NCBI RefSeq assembly: GCF_964199755.1
Contig: NC_133906.1
Location: 13,861,378 to 13,925,377, forward strand
Direction: 5' to 3'
Source: Larus michahellis
Lineage: Eukaryota > Chordata > Aves > Charadriiformes > Laridae
DNA length: 64,000 bases
In this document: piece by piece, positions 45,901 to 60,900 of the stretch
Numbering within the stretch: the stretch's first letter is position 1
Layout: each line of letters begins with the position of its first letter
Notes under the pieces: model-generated
Databases searched by the model: none
Seen by the model: the letters and a program-made list of their open reading frames with translations, nothing else
What the model was told of the DNA's origin: nothing
Translations under genes and position numbers: made by a program

Positions 45901-48900
45901 ATCTGCTCACGGAGAGAAGGGGTTGGGGATAGGAGATGGTCTAGCTCCACCTTCTGCACAGCGGCAGTAAAGCAGAGGGGAGAGGGGTGCAGTGGGCTTT
46001 TATTTGGAAGGTATAACGTGAGGAATGACAGATGCTAAGTACAAAAAATAAGAGTCAGGCTGGAAACGCTGGGTGTGAAGTGAGCATAATGAGTATAAAG
46101 TGGCATTTTAGCATTTTCGAGTTGCTCTGTGGTCAGAAAGATAAACAGATAGGTGTGCAAGTGTAGTTGGGAGCAGTTGGATGGTGCTGCTGTGATTTAA
46201 TGCATACGTTTTACAGGATTATTTCTGCTTGGTATTCCCTGAGCCTTGTAATGTTCTCCCTTATCATCACTGCCCCTGTTGTTGGGTGCTCTGCTTTGGA
46301 AACTAGTATTTACACACATGCGCACACACATAGAGGAAGAAAAGGGTTAAAGCCCAGCTCACTTTCCCTTCCATTTTTCTGTTCTCTTCTTAGTTTTGTC
46401 CTGTCTGAGACCTGCGGTGCTGCCTCTCCCTTCTGAAGGTTTCCCCTGGGTGCTGTACCATCCCCTCCTCCTCCTGCCACAAGCAGTAGGGTGCATCCTG
46501 TTTGGGGTTACTGCTGTGTCACTTCAGATGACATGCGCTAGCATGAGAAGGGGAAAGGGAAACGAAGAGCCAAGTGAGCGATTACTTTGCCAACAGCTCC
46601 TTTCCAAAAAAAAAACCCCGACAAAACAACCCAGTCCGAAATGTCCTGGTGGCATTGACAGCTATTGCTGTCCAGCACGTGAGCTTTTCTTTCCTGTTGA
46701 TGCAGCAGAATAAATAGCCTCATGTGGTGCTGTTACTGGTTCACAGCAGGACACCCACAGCACTAGGCTTCTTCCATTTTCCACATCTTACAGATGCTCA
46801 TGTGGACGGACTGAATAAGGGGAAAAAAGATGAGGCAAGAAAATACTTTTGAATGAGAAAGCAAAGCTGAGTCTGCCACTCCATAGGAACAAGAGGAAAC
46901 AGTTAATGTTTTGGGGTTTTTTTTGTCATGTTAGACTGCGGTACATGAGCTACAAAGATGCAAAAGCTGATCCTGAGTGGATCGGAGCTAATTGGGAAAT
47001 AGCTCATTCTGCTGCAACCGCAGGAGAGTCCCTCTGGGAGACAGTCAGGAGTTGCCCCAGCCACATCTGTTGGCGACCCCTTGTTGGCTAGGAGTATCTG
47101 CAACTATGTTGTCACCAAAGCCATTACCACCAGCAGAAAGGGGTTTATTGAACATACACTAAATATATATATATATATCTTGATTAAGTACAACCTCTCC
47201 CAGTGGAACAATGTAGGTTTTATCAAGGGTTTCTGTTGATTCTGTGAGCTGTGAGGCAGAGCTGGTTTGGAGTGTGTGTTCCACCTCAATCCCATGATAA
47301 GGAAGGCGTGTGTTTGGAGTGAGTTTCAGTGCTGATACCCAGGGAGGGCATGCCGAGCTGAACCTGTAATTTCTTTATCACAAGGCCAAGACTTTAACAG
47401 TAAGAAAAGCTGTGTGGGCACATAGGGGCTGCTTTCAGCTGATGCTCAAAGCTTGCATGTGTCTGGCTTGTGGAGTTTTCAGTAAGACTTGACCAGTTCA
47501 GCTGTTCTGCAGTGGAAAATCCCTCTAGATGAGTAGTTGTGTTGAAAAGCTTGTTTTATTTAATGATCACAGGGCAATGGCCAGTCCTACACTGTATTTT
47601 CTGTTCCTACCAGTCTCAGAAACCAAAGATGGTGAGCATGTAGTGAGACTTAGAAAACTGAAGGGGACAGCGTAAAATGTGAAAGTACAGAGTTTAGAAT
47701 GACAGTGAGCAAAGCACTCTAGTTCAAACCCAGTACAGCACTTGGTTAAGCTTGACATAAAGACTGGGGAGCTCCTTTAGCTGGCTGACAGCTAAAAGCA
47801 CCCTAAAGTGCTTTGGTGAACCAGATATTTGGGACCTCACAGTTTTAGTGCATTTGTTTGTTGGCTGTTCCATTATCTGTCAGTCTGTATTTTTTTGCAG
47901 ATACTAAATGAAGTTGTGTGGCCATGTGGCTTGTTCAAGCGATTTCTATTTGTCCTCGTGCCCTTATGAGTTACATAAAAGTGAAGTCAAGCAATGTCTT
48001 TAGTGTCTGCTCTATATAGATCTACCTGAAATAGTTTCAGGTCACCTTTGCATGCTTAATTTGGAAAACAGTTGAGCAGCATGACTCTTGCCTTGGAGAA
48101 TTGATCAGTCTGGGCTCCTCACGGTAGTCTTGGGGCTCTTGCAATATCTGTGCAAATCAAGATGTCATCCTTTCTGCAAATTAAGTAGGGGCCTGTTCAA
48201 CTTGTAGAGCCAGTAAGGGAGGGATGTTCAGTCCACGGGTTGGAGACAAGTTAGGAAAGTCTTCCCTCCTGAAAAGCAGCTGTAGGATAGATCCAGTCCA
48301 CCTAGATATTCATTAATGTTATTTGGCAGATCTGTTAGTGCTCCTAGTTGTTTCTGATTCAGAGCCTGGCAGTAGTCTTGGAATGCAGTGACCTTCCTGA
48401 TTAGCAGTTCTGAGGGTTAACTAAGGGGGTTGGTTAAAGGCTCCCAGGCACAGAGCTGTCATGGAAGCAGGTAACCGCTCTGTGTGCGGAAAGGTTGCAG
48501 AGTTGGGCAAAGCATCATGTAAGACTTTTGAAGGTGATGGAGGATGCTTAGATCACAAGTGACAAACACACTGGTGTCAGGCAGGTGTTGGTTCACGGGA
48601 AATATCTATCATTAGCACTCGTGGGATATTGGTATCAATGAGCATCACGTATGGATAGACCAGACTGGGATTTCGTTCCATAGGTATTAATTTGTTATAC
48701 TTGTTTATACAGTCATCCTCTGTCTTTAGTTCGCAGTTGTTCCTGTGTAACTGAGACCTTTTTTTTGTGAAATCTGAGGGGGGAATAAGACTGAGTCAGC
48801 GTTCTGCTTAAGCCATGTGCTTTACTTTAAGTATGTAAGTAGTTTCATTGCTCCCAATGAAACCGCTCATGTGCTTAGCATTAGGCATGTGTTTTAAATA

Positions 48901-51900
48901 AGTTGCTGATCCAGAGTCTAATTTTTTTTTTTTTTGAGTAAAATCTACATAAATGAGGAGGGTAAGACTACAAATACACAGTGTTTAAAATGCTACAAAT
49001 CAAAGGTTTAAGGTGGTATTCTTCAGGAAAAAAAATCTTTTGGCATTTAATGCATTTTAGTGACACACTGAGCTTAGATGTCACCTTTGTTGGAAAAATG
49101 ATCATCATCTGTTAATTTTATGTGACACTCTTTATAAATGACCTGGTAACATAACAAGCTAAAATTCACTGTAGTCCTCTACAACACCAGGCTTTAGACT
49201 GAAAGCAGCATTTTGGGATTATCCCTACATCAAACCTCAGCTGAACTGAGTACATTTAAATAATTGTCCGCCAGCTTTTCCCATTACAAAGATACACAGT
49301 TTGTGAAATTGGTTTACCGTGTGCTGAAAATTTCTTTGATATTTTTAAAAGCCTGTTGCTATGGCAACCGGACCCTATAACAGAAAAGCTTTTTGGTAAT
49401 AAGAAGGCTAAGAAATTTTGTTAATGTTCAGGAAAAGCAAAAGAGCTTGTATTCTTTTTTTTCCAAAAGCAAACAAACCAACCAACCCCAGAAGAAAGCG
49501 TGATATCCCGAAGCAGCTTGCACCCGGATTACCAGCTGGAAGGGCACACCCTGCTTGCAGGGCTTGCACTGCAAATGCTCACACTGGGCTCAGCTCTTAT
49601 GGTGGAGAATAATCTGGAGTTCACGAGCATCTTGCTCTGAAATCCTTGAGATGGTTTTTGTTTTGTTTTGTTTTTTTATATGGAAAGGTTGAAGTGATTT
49701 GATGGTTTGGCTTATGGGCAAGGAAACACGAGTTCTGCTTCTCAGAACTGGATGTCCCCTTTGTGCTTTGCTAATACAGAAACTGGCAGAACAGGCATTA
49801 CTTTTTCTTTGACGTTAGGGCTTGCAGCCCTGTTTCCTTGTGTCTCATGACTGAGTGAATCAACACCTAATTAAACAGTCACATGAGGGACAGAGTAAAA
49901 TGCTGCTCAGGCACTGATCATTGTGAATCTTTGGAGAGTAACTACTTACATCTGTCTTCCTCCTTCTCCAAGGAACCCTGAACAGCTGCAGCTTTGCTTT
50001 TTTTTTTTTTTCATTTTTTTTTTTCCAAGGGAAAAAAGATCACGTAGACCTCAGCTAAAGCACTGCTGTCTGTGCAGATAAATGAGACCTGGGTAGGGGA
50101 AAGAGAAGACTTGGAAGTACTGGGCAAAATCTTGAGAAATCAGAATTATTTGAGTTTGTGCAGGGGGAGACTTAGCTGAAAACTTGAAGCTGTAGTCCTT
50201 GTGCATTTGACACTCCTGGTAATTTAACTGAAAATGTCAATGTTGGACGAGGAAATACAGTAAGATCTTCAGACTGGTCTGGAGGGATTCTTGGTATTTT
50301 TAATATTAGTTGTAATTCTTTCACTTGCAGCAGGCTGCAAAGGGTCCATAACAATTGCTTTCCATCTCTGAGTGGCAAATACTTGTGTGGAGATTTATTG
50401 GGCTCTCAATTATCACCCAGTCACAAGTGCAGCCACCTTAATCAATTACACGGACGTGGCCTACAGCCAAGGAATGCTCAAATCCCCATGCTGCCTGCTC
50501 ACGCTGTATGACTTTCACCACCAAGGCAATATTTTTTCCCCTTATAAAACTCACGGAACAAGTATTACAGGATGTTTTAATCGGCGTGAGCAGATGGCTA
50601 CCTCCACCCTGACCTGGCAGTGGGCCGTCGGGAATGTGCTGGGCTGTGCAGCGGGTCTGCAGCAGGGGGTTTGATTGCCCTCATGGAGGTAGCAGTGGTT
50701 TGGGTGCTCCATGGTGCAATATCTCCAGGCCGAAGATATCCACCAGGGGTCATCCTGGCCTGCCTGCTTCAAGGCCGGGGGGGTTCGGGGCTGTGCTCAG
50801 CCCAGGAGAAAGCAGGGTCACCTGCTGCCTCCTGGCACCCAGGGCACAGCATTGCCCAGCCCCACTTGCCTATCCCGGCACAGCTCATTAAAAAGCATGC
50901 CACAAAAAAATGCAACTGTTTACATTCTAGTCTTTAAAAAGTTATTTATTTCTTGATATATCTATCTGATAAAAAATAAATGCTTATTTAGATGTGTTTA
51001 CTCGGTGCAGAAATCACATGGCATGTCAGGCATAGCTCGAATACACTAGCAATCTGTTTATGCACCTTCCATCTTTTATTTTTTATATCTCCTGAAGTAA
51101 TGTATTGAGAATCTCAGTTTTCACTTGTGTAAAAGGAAGAAAACTGGCAGAGTCCTTACAGTTGCTTGGAAGAGCATGAAAATAAAAGCCTTAAAGAGTC
51201 TTTAAGCTGAAGATAAATACAGGGAATTCAGTGTTTGTCTATTAAAAAATGAAAATGTCAGGATTCCTCAGCCAATGTACTTTTGTTAGATCAGGAGTCA
51301 TTGAAGGGCTTATTATTAATATTGGAATTGATGGTACTAGCGGAGCTATAGTGACCCCTCTAAGATGTCTTCATTTTCATGGCACCAGAGTTCTTGCAGT
51401 CAACCTTGACTCTAATATATCTTCTTTTCATTGTATCCTCTATTAATATCTGTGATCTCCTAAACAAAAAGCAGCAATTCACCATTCAGTTACCTAAGCA
51501 ATAAACTTTGCAGTTGATACACCTAAGCCTGTGAGTTTGTCTTTGTTCTGCGTCTAGCACTGTGAAATGGTCACTTTTTTATCATAATAGTAATTCTCAA
51601 CAGTGGTAGCTCAGATGGAACGGAGATGCTGGTTTTCATGGGCAAAGTTCGCTTTATTGTCTACTGGAAACTCTCGTGTGTCGGGCAAAGATAGATGCTG
51701 CATGTCACTGGGTGTCATATTGTCATTCACATTTAGAAGAGGGGATGGAAAACAGAAGTTAGTTTTATGTGTGGATTTAAGGATTGAAGAATCTATCTAG
51801 ACATCCCCAGAATTACACAACATTATGGGGGAGGGAGGGGGGAAGACTTCCCCCCACAACCCTCCTCTGCTACACTAGATAATTCTGTGTGACTGTAGAA

Positions 51901-54900
51901 AATTCTTCATGTCCACCAACTGTTTATGTGCAGCAAAAACGATTTGTATTGGAACTTTTTTCTTCTCAACTTTTCATTAAACACACACAATAATGAACTA
52001 TTTACACTTTATTTTTAATAGCCACAGCAAAAGATTATTCTGCTCCGCACACCCGAGAGTGCACAATAAAATAACTGTTTGGCAGGGGGAAAATGCCCTG
52101 TTGTCTTGCAGTACCAGTTGGTATTATGGAGGTTTGTTCGGTGTCTTATTTATAGTAGATTGCACTTGGAAATGTGATACAAAACAAACACCAATGTTCC
52201 AGTAGCTTAGCCATGCATCAGATTTTTACTTTGATAGTTATTTTTATTTTAAGCATCTCTTATCCTGACTTGAAAAAATTACAACAGTGAAGGGACAGTC
52301 AATCTGCTGAGGTCTCAGCATCCGCATTCTTAAAAGAAAGATAATGTTCCATGTCGCACCCTCCAGGAATGCTCCCAGGCAGATTTGTATTTATGCTGAT
52401 GCTCCTTTACAGACAGTTTATTCTAGTCATGAGACCTCCTCTTGCTGCTAATGAGAATCCTGTGTATGCAGAGTTTATAAACTTTGGTTCTCTGTTGATC
52501 TTTTTTTTTTTTTTTTTTTTTGTACTGCATATGAAAAGCACTTTTTTTCGGTATGTAAAAAATCTGGTTTCCTTTAAAGAAAATGGGGCCTGGGTGTGAA
52601 AAACCTGCAGACTGCTTGCAGTCATCTTTCGCATCATTTTGGCTCTTGCTGACCTTTGGCTGGGCTTATGTTTGTGTGTGTATATCTATGGTGCGTGCAG
52701 GTATGTGTGTGTGCTCCAGTTGTATACGGAGGGTTTATGCTTTAATACTGTCCACTCTTCCTCTCCAGCAGTGTGGAATTCAGTGGGATTTTTTTTGCAG
52801 GCATACAAGAATGCACAGAAAGCACATTTTTTAAAAAGTCTAGCTCAGTGGTAATCCTGCTAAGGCGAGTATTTTGTGGAGAAATGGTATCCAAGTATTT
52901 CTAGTCATATTTCAAATAAAATCCTAATTGGTTTTCTCTCTTTTTCTCTTGTGTGACTTCCAGCTCCTACCTTTGTGCATTACTAAGCAGTAAACATTTC
53001 TTGGCCAGTAAGCATACTAGCTCTTTGTTGTGTGCATTTACAGCATGTGTGAGGGAAGCCTTCTTTCAAGACAAAGACTAAAAACACTTATTAAGGCAGT
53101 GGAGAACAAAAATGAATAATTTCATTACATTTTTAGCTTGTGGCTAGAGCAAACTGTTGTCTCCTTGGTTTAAAACCAGATGATTTATATCCAAAAGGTG
53201 CATGTGAGCCTTTGCGGCAATTCTAAATGTTTTCAGAAATGCCTTTGGATAAAATGAAGAAAGTAACTCTCTCCGGTGCTCTTTTGTTTTGAGGAATTTT
53301 TTTGGCTTATGTGTGTTTAAGAATGAGCTACAGCCCCAGTCTGGCATCAGGGACTGCACAGAACCCCTTGGGTGGGATGTACCTCATCCTCTTCCCTGTT
53401 AAATGCGGCTGGACACCATCACCCATGTCTTTCCCATCTGCAGTCAGATGGATATGCATGGATGTGCATGGAAGTGCTCTCCCAGGATCTCTCTGGAAGG
53501 TGATGGGCTAAGGCAGGAGATTTTGATCGCTTTATTTTTTGAACTTATTAAGTGTTTTTCTGAAGCTAGATAATATTATCAGCTTTGATTTCCGAGTTCA
53601 AATTTATACACACACACAAAAAGCCTGCACCCTTTCAAAGAGATGAAGAGTATCATATTCCCTGCCAAAGCCAAAACTGCCTAGGTGGTAAACGAGGGAC
53701 TTTGGGGCGGGGGGGGAAGCAAGCTGCCTTTCTGCAGATACCTTTCAATGATAGATGCCATAGGCCTATTGCAAACCCCATAAAGCTTTCACAGCATAGG
53801 TTAAAATAAGTTACTGTATCTGGAATACAACTAATATTGTAATTACAGCTTTCTTACTGCCCAGTGGCCCATTTTGGGTTTTATTTTTATTTCCCCCCCT
53901 AGAAACAGTGCAGATAAGCAGTGAGGAGGAGTGGCTGAGGGGCTGTGCCCCTCTGCACTGCAAGTTGAGCAGGGGGGTTACATTCTGCGCACCCACCTTG
54001 CATTCCCCCATCCCTGCCAAACCTGAACCGTCTCTGAGCATGGCTTTGTGCCCGCAGCTGGCAGCCAGTGGGTTTGGATTTGAGTGCAAGCTTGGACCCA
54101 GGTTTAAAACACGATAGGTACACCCTGGTGTGACAGTGACATCTCACTGTCCTCAGAAATTTAGAATCAGATGTTGTTTTTTAAAACGTACTTCATCTGT
54201 TGCAGATCAGTAAATCGGGTGTTCACTGTACCTGGATATACATCTACAGAAGAGAATGGTGCATGTTTAATCTTAAAGAGGCCTGAGTATTTTCTAGGAT
54301 GTGGGAATGGTTACTCTGTTTGAACTAACACTGAGTATCTGAAGTCCTTCCTCAAGCAATAAATATTCACTGATCTGACTAAAGAACTACTTATTCTCCA
54401 TACGCTTTGAGTCCCTCTCTATTTGAAGGGAAATTCCTTCCAATATTTTTCCTCGGCAGTTGTTGGATGGAGGTTGGCTCTGCTTTCAAAGCACTTGTCT
54501 TTAATATGCATCAGGTTACCCTGAGGTAAAATGGAAACCTTAGATGTTACTCCTGTAAATAAATGTTTACATAATACATTGCACTGAACTTCTCACCATT
54601 GCATGTCTAAGAAAAAAAGGTCACTTTTGACATCAGTAACCTTTAGAGAGCGATGCCTTTGCCACACAGGTAAAGAAAGTTACTGTGCGCAGCACATTCT
54701 TTTCATTAGATCAAGAAGGTAGGAGAGGTCAAATGTTATTGCATACAACTCCCAAGGCTTGGCATTTTACGGTTTAAAGGCAAGATTTGATTTTAAGGCA
54801 TGTGTCCTGTAAACAGCTCAGGCCCAGTTTTGCTCATGTGAGTAATTCCATTGAATTCCCTGACACTAGCCACGTATGAAAGGCTAAGTCTATAATGTAT

Positions 54901-57900
54901 GTCTGTGTGGGGTCAGGACCTTGAGTCTTGATTTCTAAATGAGAAATTCCCTATAAAACATTCAAGGTCACAAAAGATAGTGGATTTGGATTTTGAACCA
55001 AGTAAGTATCTATCTCTTAGTTTTACTGTGGTTGTGTCAAAACACTTGCCCAGCACCAAACGTAAAAATATTACCTTCCTATAAGTCAGCAGCAAAACTG
55101 CTGTTGTGTCAATAGATTAAGGATTTCTCCCTGAACTTAATCCAGCAGACGTGTAGCAGAAGAGGTGTTCTCTGGTGGAATCCATCCTATGGGGGCAAAA
55201 CATCATCCAGGCATGCTGGGATTGTTGGGTCTTGGAACCAGAGCCCATGAAGAAGTCCATCAGCTCACCCACTCTGTGATACAGGGGAATCATTGGGAGC
55301 CTTAAACTCTGTGTTGTGGGATGCAGTGGAACAGGATGTCCTGATGATAAATGGATTTTTGCTGCCTTTGTTTTTGAAATACTGGCAAACCCTGTAGGTT
55401 TTCAGGCACTGAAAAAAACTGAAGTAGTAGCTATGATGCTACACTCTCCTGCCTTTATGTATTTCTTGATCTTTGTCCAAAGATAATACAAAATTAATAG
55501 TATGAATTATTAGCCCCACATACGCCTGTGACAATACTTGATGGCTTTTAATGTGCACTGCTCTTTTGGATGCCTGGTTCCTTCTTCGCTTCCCTGTCCA
55601 TCTCTCTCGCTCCTCCCCCACAATTTAGAGAAAAAAAGTTCTTTAAATAGAAAGCTCTTTGCTTTTGTGATGTACCGGGCAGCCGTCCTAGCATGGCCCG
55701 GGTTACCACAAGAGCAATCACGAAACCTTGTTTACAGCTATCAGATCGGTCAGGATTTCTTTGTGGGCATTATTTCACATACTTTATTTTATTTTTGCCA
55801 CCCCTAAAAAAGCCTATATATTGCCATCCAGTTGTTTTGCATGCTCCTGATGCTTCACTTGTAATATTAATGAGCCCTTCCAGGGCATACAGTGCTTTCT
55901 TTGTTCTTATAGGAGCAGCTGGGGAGGGGGAGTGGGTGCTGCGGCGATGCAGGGAGCGGAGTTGGTTTCACTCAGCCTGCGGACACGCCGGAGGATGGAG
56001 CACCGGCGATGCCAAGGCAGGCAGTGAGCATCGGGAGCTGTAGGCACCTCTTTCCCGGCACCCATACAAACGAGACCCCCGTGTAGTTAAACACTGAAGG
56101 GCCTCTGTTTTAGGGGCGACATGGTGCGCAGGGGTGGGCGCTGGGATTGGTGGCGGCGGATGGCGGCTCCAGGTGGCACGCGCTGACAGCTGGGTCACAT
56201 GATGGCTGTCAGCACTGGCTCTTCCACCCCTCTGCCTCCGTGCTCCGGGGCTCCGGCACAAGCATCCCGTCGCTTCCAGGAATGTAAAGGCTGGGGGTGC
56301 AGTCTGGAAGGGGGCTGCCTTGCTTTGCGTCTCCCCCCTCCCCCCCAGCCTCTCCTTGACCGAGCAGGCTGAATTCCCGACGGTCGCGGCTCGTGGAGGT
56401 GCAGGACGGCAGCCACAGTTGCCAGGGGACTTGGGTCATGCGACTCAACTCCGATTGCATTCGCTAGAGGAGGAGGATAGATGGGACTGACATGTATGCT
56501 CCGGCGGCTGCCAAAGCAGCACTTAGCTTCCCGATGAATTAGATTGATCTCCTCTGCAGCGATACCCTGGAAGAGACAGAGGAGCGGGGAAGACGGGCGA
56601 TATTCACTTGAGCAGAAATCCCAGGCTGTGCAAGAGAATGGAGGGACAGGATTTGGGTTATGAAACTCCAGGGCAGTGCAAACGCAGCCTGGTGCAAACG
56701 CCTATACTGGGCTTCAGCAAACTGCTTTCTTTAAGGTGGTTTTTGTGATCCTGTTGCTAGGATTAAGCCTTTTGCATTGCAGCATGGAGAGTCTTTTGTT
56801 TGAGTTAAATTCAGACCTCTTGATATGTCACCTGACAGTCTTGTGGTTTTGGATGAATATGGCTCATTGCTATTATTAACCTGAGTTGGCAGCCGGGCAC
56901 AACAGGAGTTTATAGGGATTTTGAAAAGTGGAACTGCTCGGGGGACAAAGATGCTTCCCAGGTACAGTCACTGCACAGTTCTTGAGATTGTTTTAATTAT
57001 TTGAAAGCTTAATATTTTCACTGTGGTGAAAGTATTTCTCTTCCAGAAATGTGAAGCTTTATTTATGATTCTTACAATTGTATGTTAAATGGCACTAATG
57101 TATTTTTTTCCTGAATTGCTTCTATCTTTTACAGTTTTGCAAAGGGAAGTGCAGTCTACTTGAATAGTATAAGACCTTGTGTTCAGTGCTAGTGAATTGA
57201 ACTGAAAGGAACCGTGTCTTGCTTGTGTGTGGTTTGGGTTGTTTGTTTTTTTTTTATTAAAACAGGTATTTCAAAAGAGCACAGAGCTTGCGTGTGTGTG
57301 TGCACGTGCGTCCATATGTTTGCATGCATATATGTGCTTAAATCAGCTAAAAGCTGAAAGGACATATGTGAAGTAGTCCCAGAAATACTCTACGAAATTA
57401 CTAATTGCAAATTCTGAAGCCATGTGAAATACAAAGTTCCTCAACATTTCAATATTGCACTCCAGATTATGATTAATATGCTGACTAGGCTGCACCTAAC
57501 CTGTATATATTATGTCTTTTTGCTTGTGGAAAGGCATCTGGCTCATGTATTGGATTTTAGAGCGTAAATTAGCTACCTTAACGAGAGCCAAGTGACTTGG
57601 TAGAAGGGAGAAAAAAATAAAAACAAACTAAAGTCAGCTTCATATACAGTTAAAGAATTGGACAGAGCCAAGGACCTTGGAAGCCAATTGAAGTTTAGGT
57701 CCAAGTTTATTATACTGAGTGTGAAATATCTGGCTGACTGAGTATGTGCCTGGTGTACAATATGTGCTTAGTATAAGCAGCAGAAGTTTCCTGGAGCTCA
57801 AGTCGTGCAGCTATTCAAGGTGAGGATTGCTAAGCTGGTAACTGAATGAGACAGATTTATAGATGTAGCATGGAGCTGACCTCTACAGTGCTGCAGTGCC

Positions 57901-60900
57901 TGTGGACTGTCGCCCTCCTTCAAGAAATGAAAAAGGGGAGGCTTGGGTTTTTTAAAAAAAGAAACATTATTTCCTTGGGATGAACCTTAAAAATATAACT
58001 GCTACAAGCAGTCGCCCATCGCGAGTGGTTGTCCCTGAGACGATCCACCATCTCTCAGTTCTTCCAAGCTGCCCAGGGTACAGGTCCTTTGACTTCTGCG
58101 AAACCCCAGCTGAGGTCACAGTGCTAGAGGGCAGCGTCATCCAAAGTGCTGGGTAAACTCCTTCACAATCGATCGTCATGGGCTTCCTCTGTGGCCTTGG
58201 TCAAGTCACAAACGCCAGTTTTGTCTGCAGAATCAGCAGGCGTTCGCCACAACAGTCGCACAACCCTGCAGTGACCTCAACTGTTGTAAAGACAATTATC
58301 TTGCAAAATTTTTTCTAAGTATAAGCCCTGTGGTTTCTCTGCTTCAGGGATCTTCTTCCTCCTCATAGCCTTATGGTCATGTTATGTCAACAGCATTTAA
58401 ATGGAATCTCTCACTGAAAATGCCAGCTTTGCAAATCAGCGATGCAGTCTGGGTCATCCTTATCACAGGAATACCAGTAAAGTTCTTTGGTACTTCAGGT
58501 GTTACTATTAAAAAATATTGAACATGGCCATGCCACTTTACAAAAGCTCTGCTAATGGATGGTCTTCCAAAGCTGGAAGCATCATTAACATGCCATATAT
58601 GGCTCTTTTCATTGCTTCCAAATTAGTTGTGCTCTTTCAGAAAGGCGTCTTTGTACAATAATGGTCAAATAATAAATGAATAATTGAATTGCAGTGAGAA
58701 GGTATTAAAATACCCTCTCCTTGTGTCCTATGTACTCAGCTTTGGTTGAGTCTTCTCAAAGCTAAAAGAAAAAAATCCAGTAACAGATAATAGAAATGCA
58801 CGGAGGAATTCGGGCAGGAGAAGGAATCCCTTGTTGGAAAAAGCATCTCAGTAAGGAGTGAGACATGTATGATGTGATGGTTGGACTAGGCAAGGACAAT
58901 TTGCCTTCTGCTTCTGTTCACCTTTCCTATACTACTATTCCAAATACTACTAAGTTTATATGTACAGGTGAGCGTGCTTTGATGGGAGTGTACGTGGAGA
59001 TAATCTGCATCTGAAGTATTCCAGTGCACCCAGTGGAACAGTCTCATATTTACAATGTAAGCTCTTCAAAAGAGGGGCAGTCTTTCTGTCCAACGCTCGT
59101 GTAGAAGTTAGCTGGGTCTGAGCACTGCTGTAACAACAGCAGGACACGAAGGGGATCATCTGCAGGAGTTAGAGACAAGCGCTGGGGATCCCTATACCTC
59201 TGTTCTCATGCTCGTCTTAACGGGAGTGAAGCAAGATGTTTCCTTCTGTGCAGAGCCCCGTGAGGAGGGCACGGGGCAAGGTGGACCCGCCGTCTGCTCT
59301 GCCCTGGCTGTTGCTGTCAGCCTTTTAAAAAGGTGCTAACATGAAAAACACGCAGAACAGATAAGCTAGCATAAACTATAAATATCATTTGCGTAGATGC
59401 ATTTAAAAATAGTTGGAAGTGATTCATCACCAGGCAGTTTTTATAACTATGGGTAACATGATGTAGGAAAACAATAGTTTGACTGATAATTTCAATTTAC
59501 TTTTTCAATGATGAGTCATATTCTGGTTTTGAGCAAGTTTACTTTTTAGCAAACTGTTTTACGGTTCCTACCTGCTTAATAATCTTGACCAGTTTCCTTC
59601 AATTACTTTTCTTTAAGACTTCTAAAATAGCTGTGTTAATAATTAAAAAGTAATTGGATACTACCTAAGCCGTGTTAGTATGAAATTGTTTTAAAAGTAA
59701 AGTCTCAGTCAGGAGGAAAGACAGTATTAAACTAAACCCTGGATGTAATGAAGAAGCGCTGTTCATGGTGTAGTGGAAACAAGGAGGAAGGAATGTACTT
59801 GCTTTCAATTACAGGGGAAAATATTGTATTTTAATTGGTGGAGTGATAACAAAGGATTTCTGTGTCTGTCATTTCATCTATTAAAACTTGCACAGAGTCT
59901 AATAATACCAATTGAAAGCCATTCAGTTGCCTCTTGCTGAGAAATGTTGAAGGCACTAATAAACTCCAGGAGCTAGGCACATGAGAAAATCTCTCCTTGG
60001 AGAGAATTTGGAGTTTGGGATTGTCATGCAACTCGCAGTAGAGGTGTCAGGAAGCGTGTAATGGATCTGTAAATGTAAACTACAAATAATACTCCTGGTG
60101 GTTGAATGTGAAAAAGGCAGGAAAACAAAATAGGTGAAAGAGCGAGAAGAGCTGAACAACAGTAGGGCTTCAGCATGAACCCGCATTAAAATACAATTTT
60201 TCAGGCCCTGATTTCATTATTATTACTTTCTAGTAATTTCATCATTATTCATGTGGAAGTTTGCCTTTCTGTCCCAAATAATTCCTTTCCCCGCGTGCTT
60301 TCTACCTGCCTTAGCATCTGTGCGGCGGGGTTGGACCAGATAATTTCCAGAGTCCCTTCCACCCTCAACCAGTCTGTGACGTCTGGTTTGATGTGATTGG
60401 TTTCTGAAATATCCCACACAGCATTTATACGTCAATGATTTCTACCCCATTCTGTTCATGTAGGTATTTCTGAACATGTCATTCTAGAGGAATTACTATT
60501 TGTGTAGTGGAAATCTCCATAGGACTGGTGTCCTGCTCAGAAATAATTTGTTTTTCACTATTTCTTCTCTTGGTCGACGCATGAACTCACAGCACTAACT
60601 GTGTGGCGAAGTCACAAACAGTTCCGCTGGTGAAAAGATTGTTGGGGTTTTCTTGGTGGTGGTTTTTATGTTTGTTTGTTCTAGGTTTGTTTTTGTTTTT
60701 ATTTCTTTAAATATAATCAGTTTCAAGGAAAGATCAAAGAGTGGTAGATAGGTCATGCAGGAAAAAGTCCTCATTAAAAGAACCGTCATTTCCAGAACAG
60801 CGTGGGAGATGGAGACTCACCTTTCATTAACATCGCTAGATCATTTGATTCTACGTCTCCTGGTTTTCCTATAAGAATCTCAAGAAAACATCAGTTAAAT

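Noticed and set aside
56195-56416. Minus-strand ORFs of 73-97 codons in the orphan CpG island
   Set aside because: GC-rich chance ORFs without a recognisable domain.
57967-58179. 70-codon minus-strand ORF in FNIP1 intron 1
   Set aside because: No recognised family, no splice or conservation evidence; length is expected by chance.
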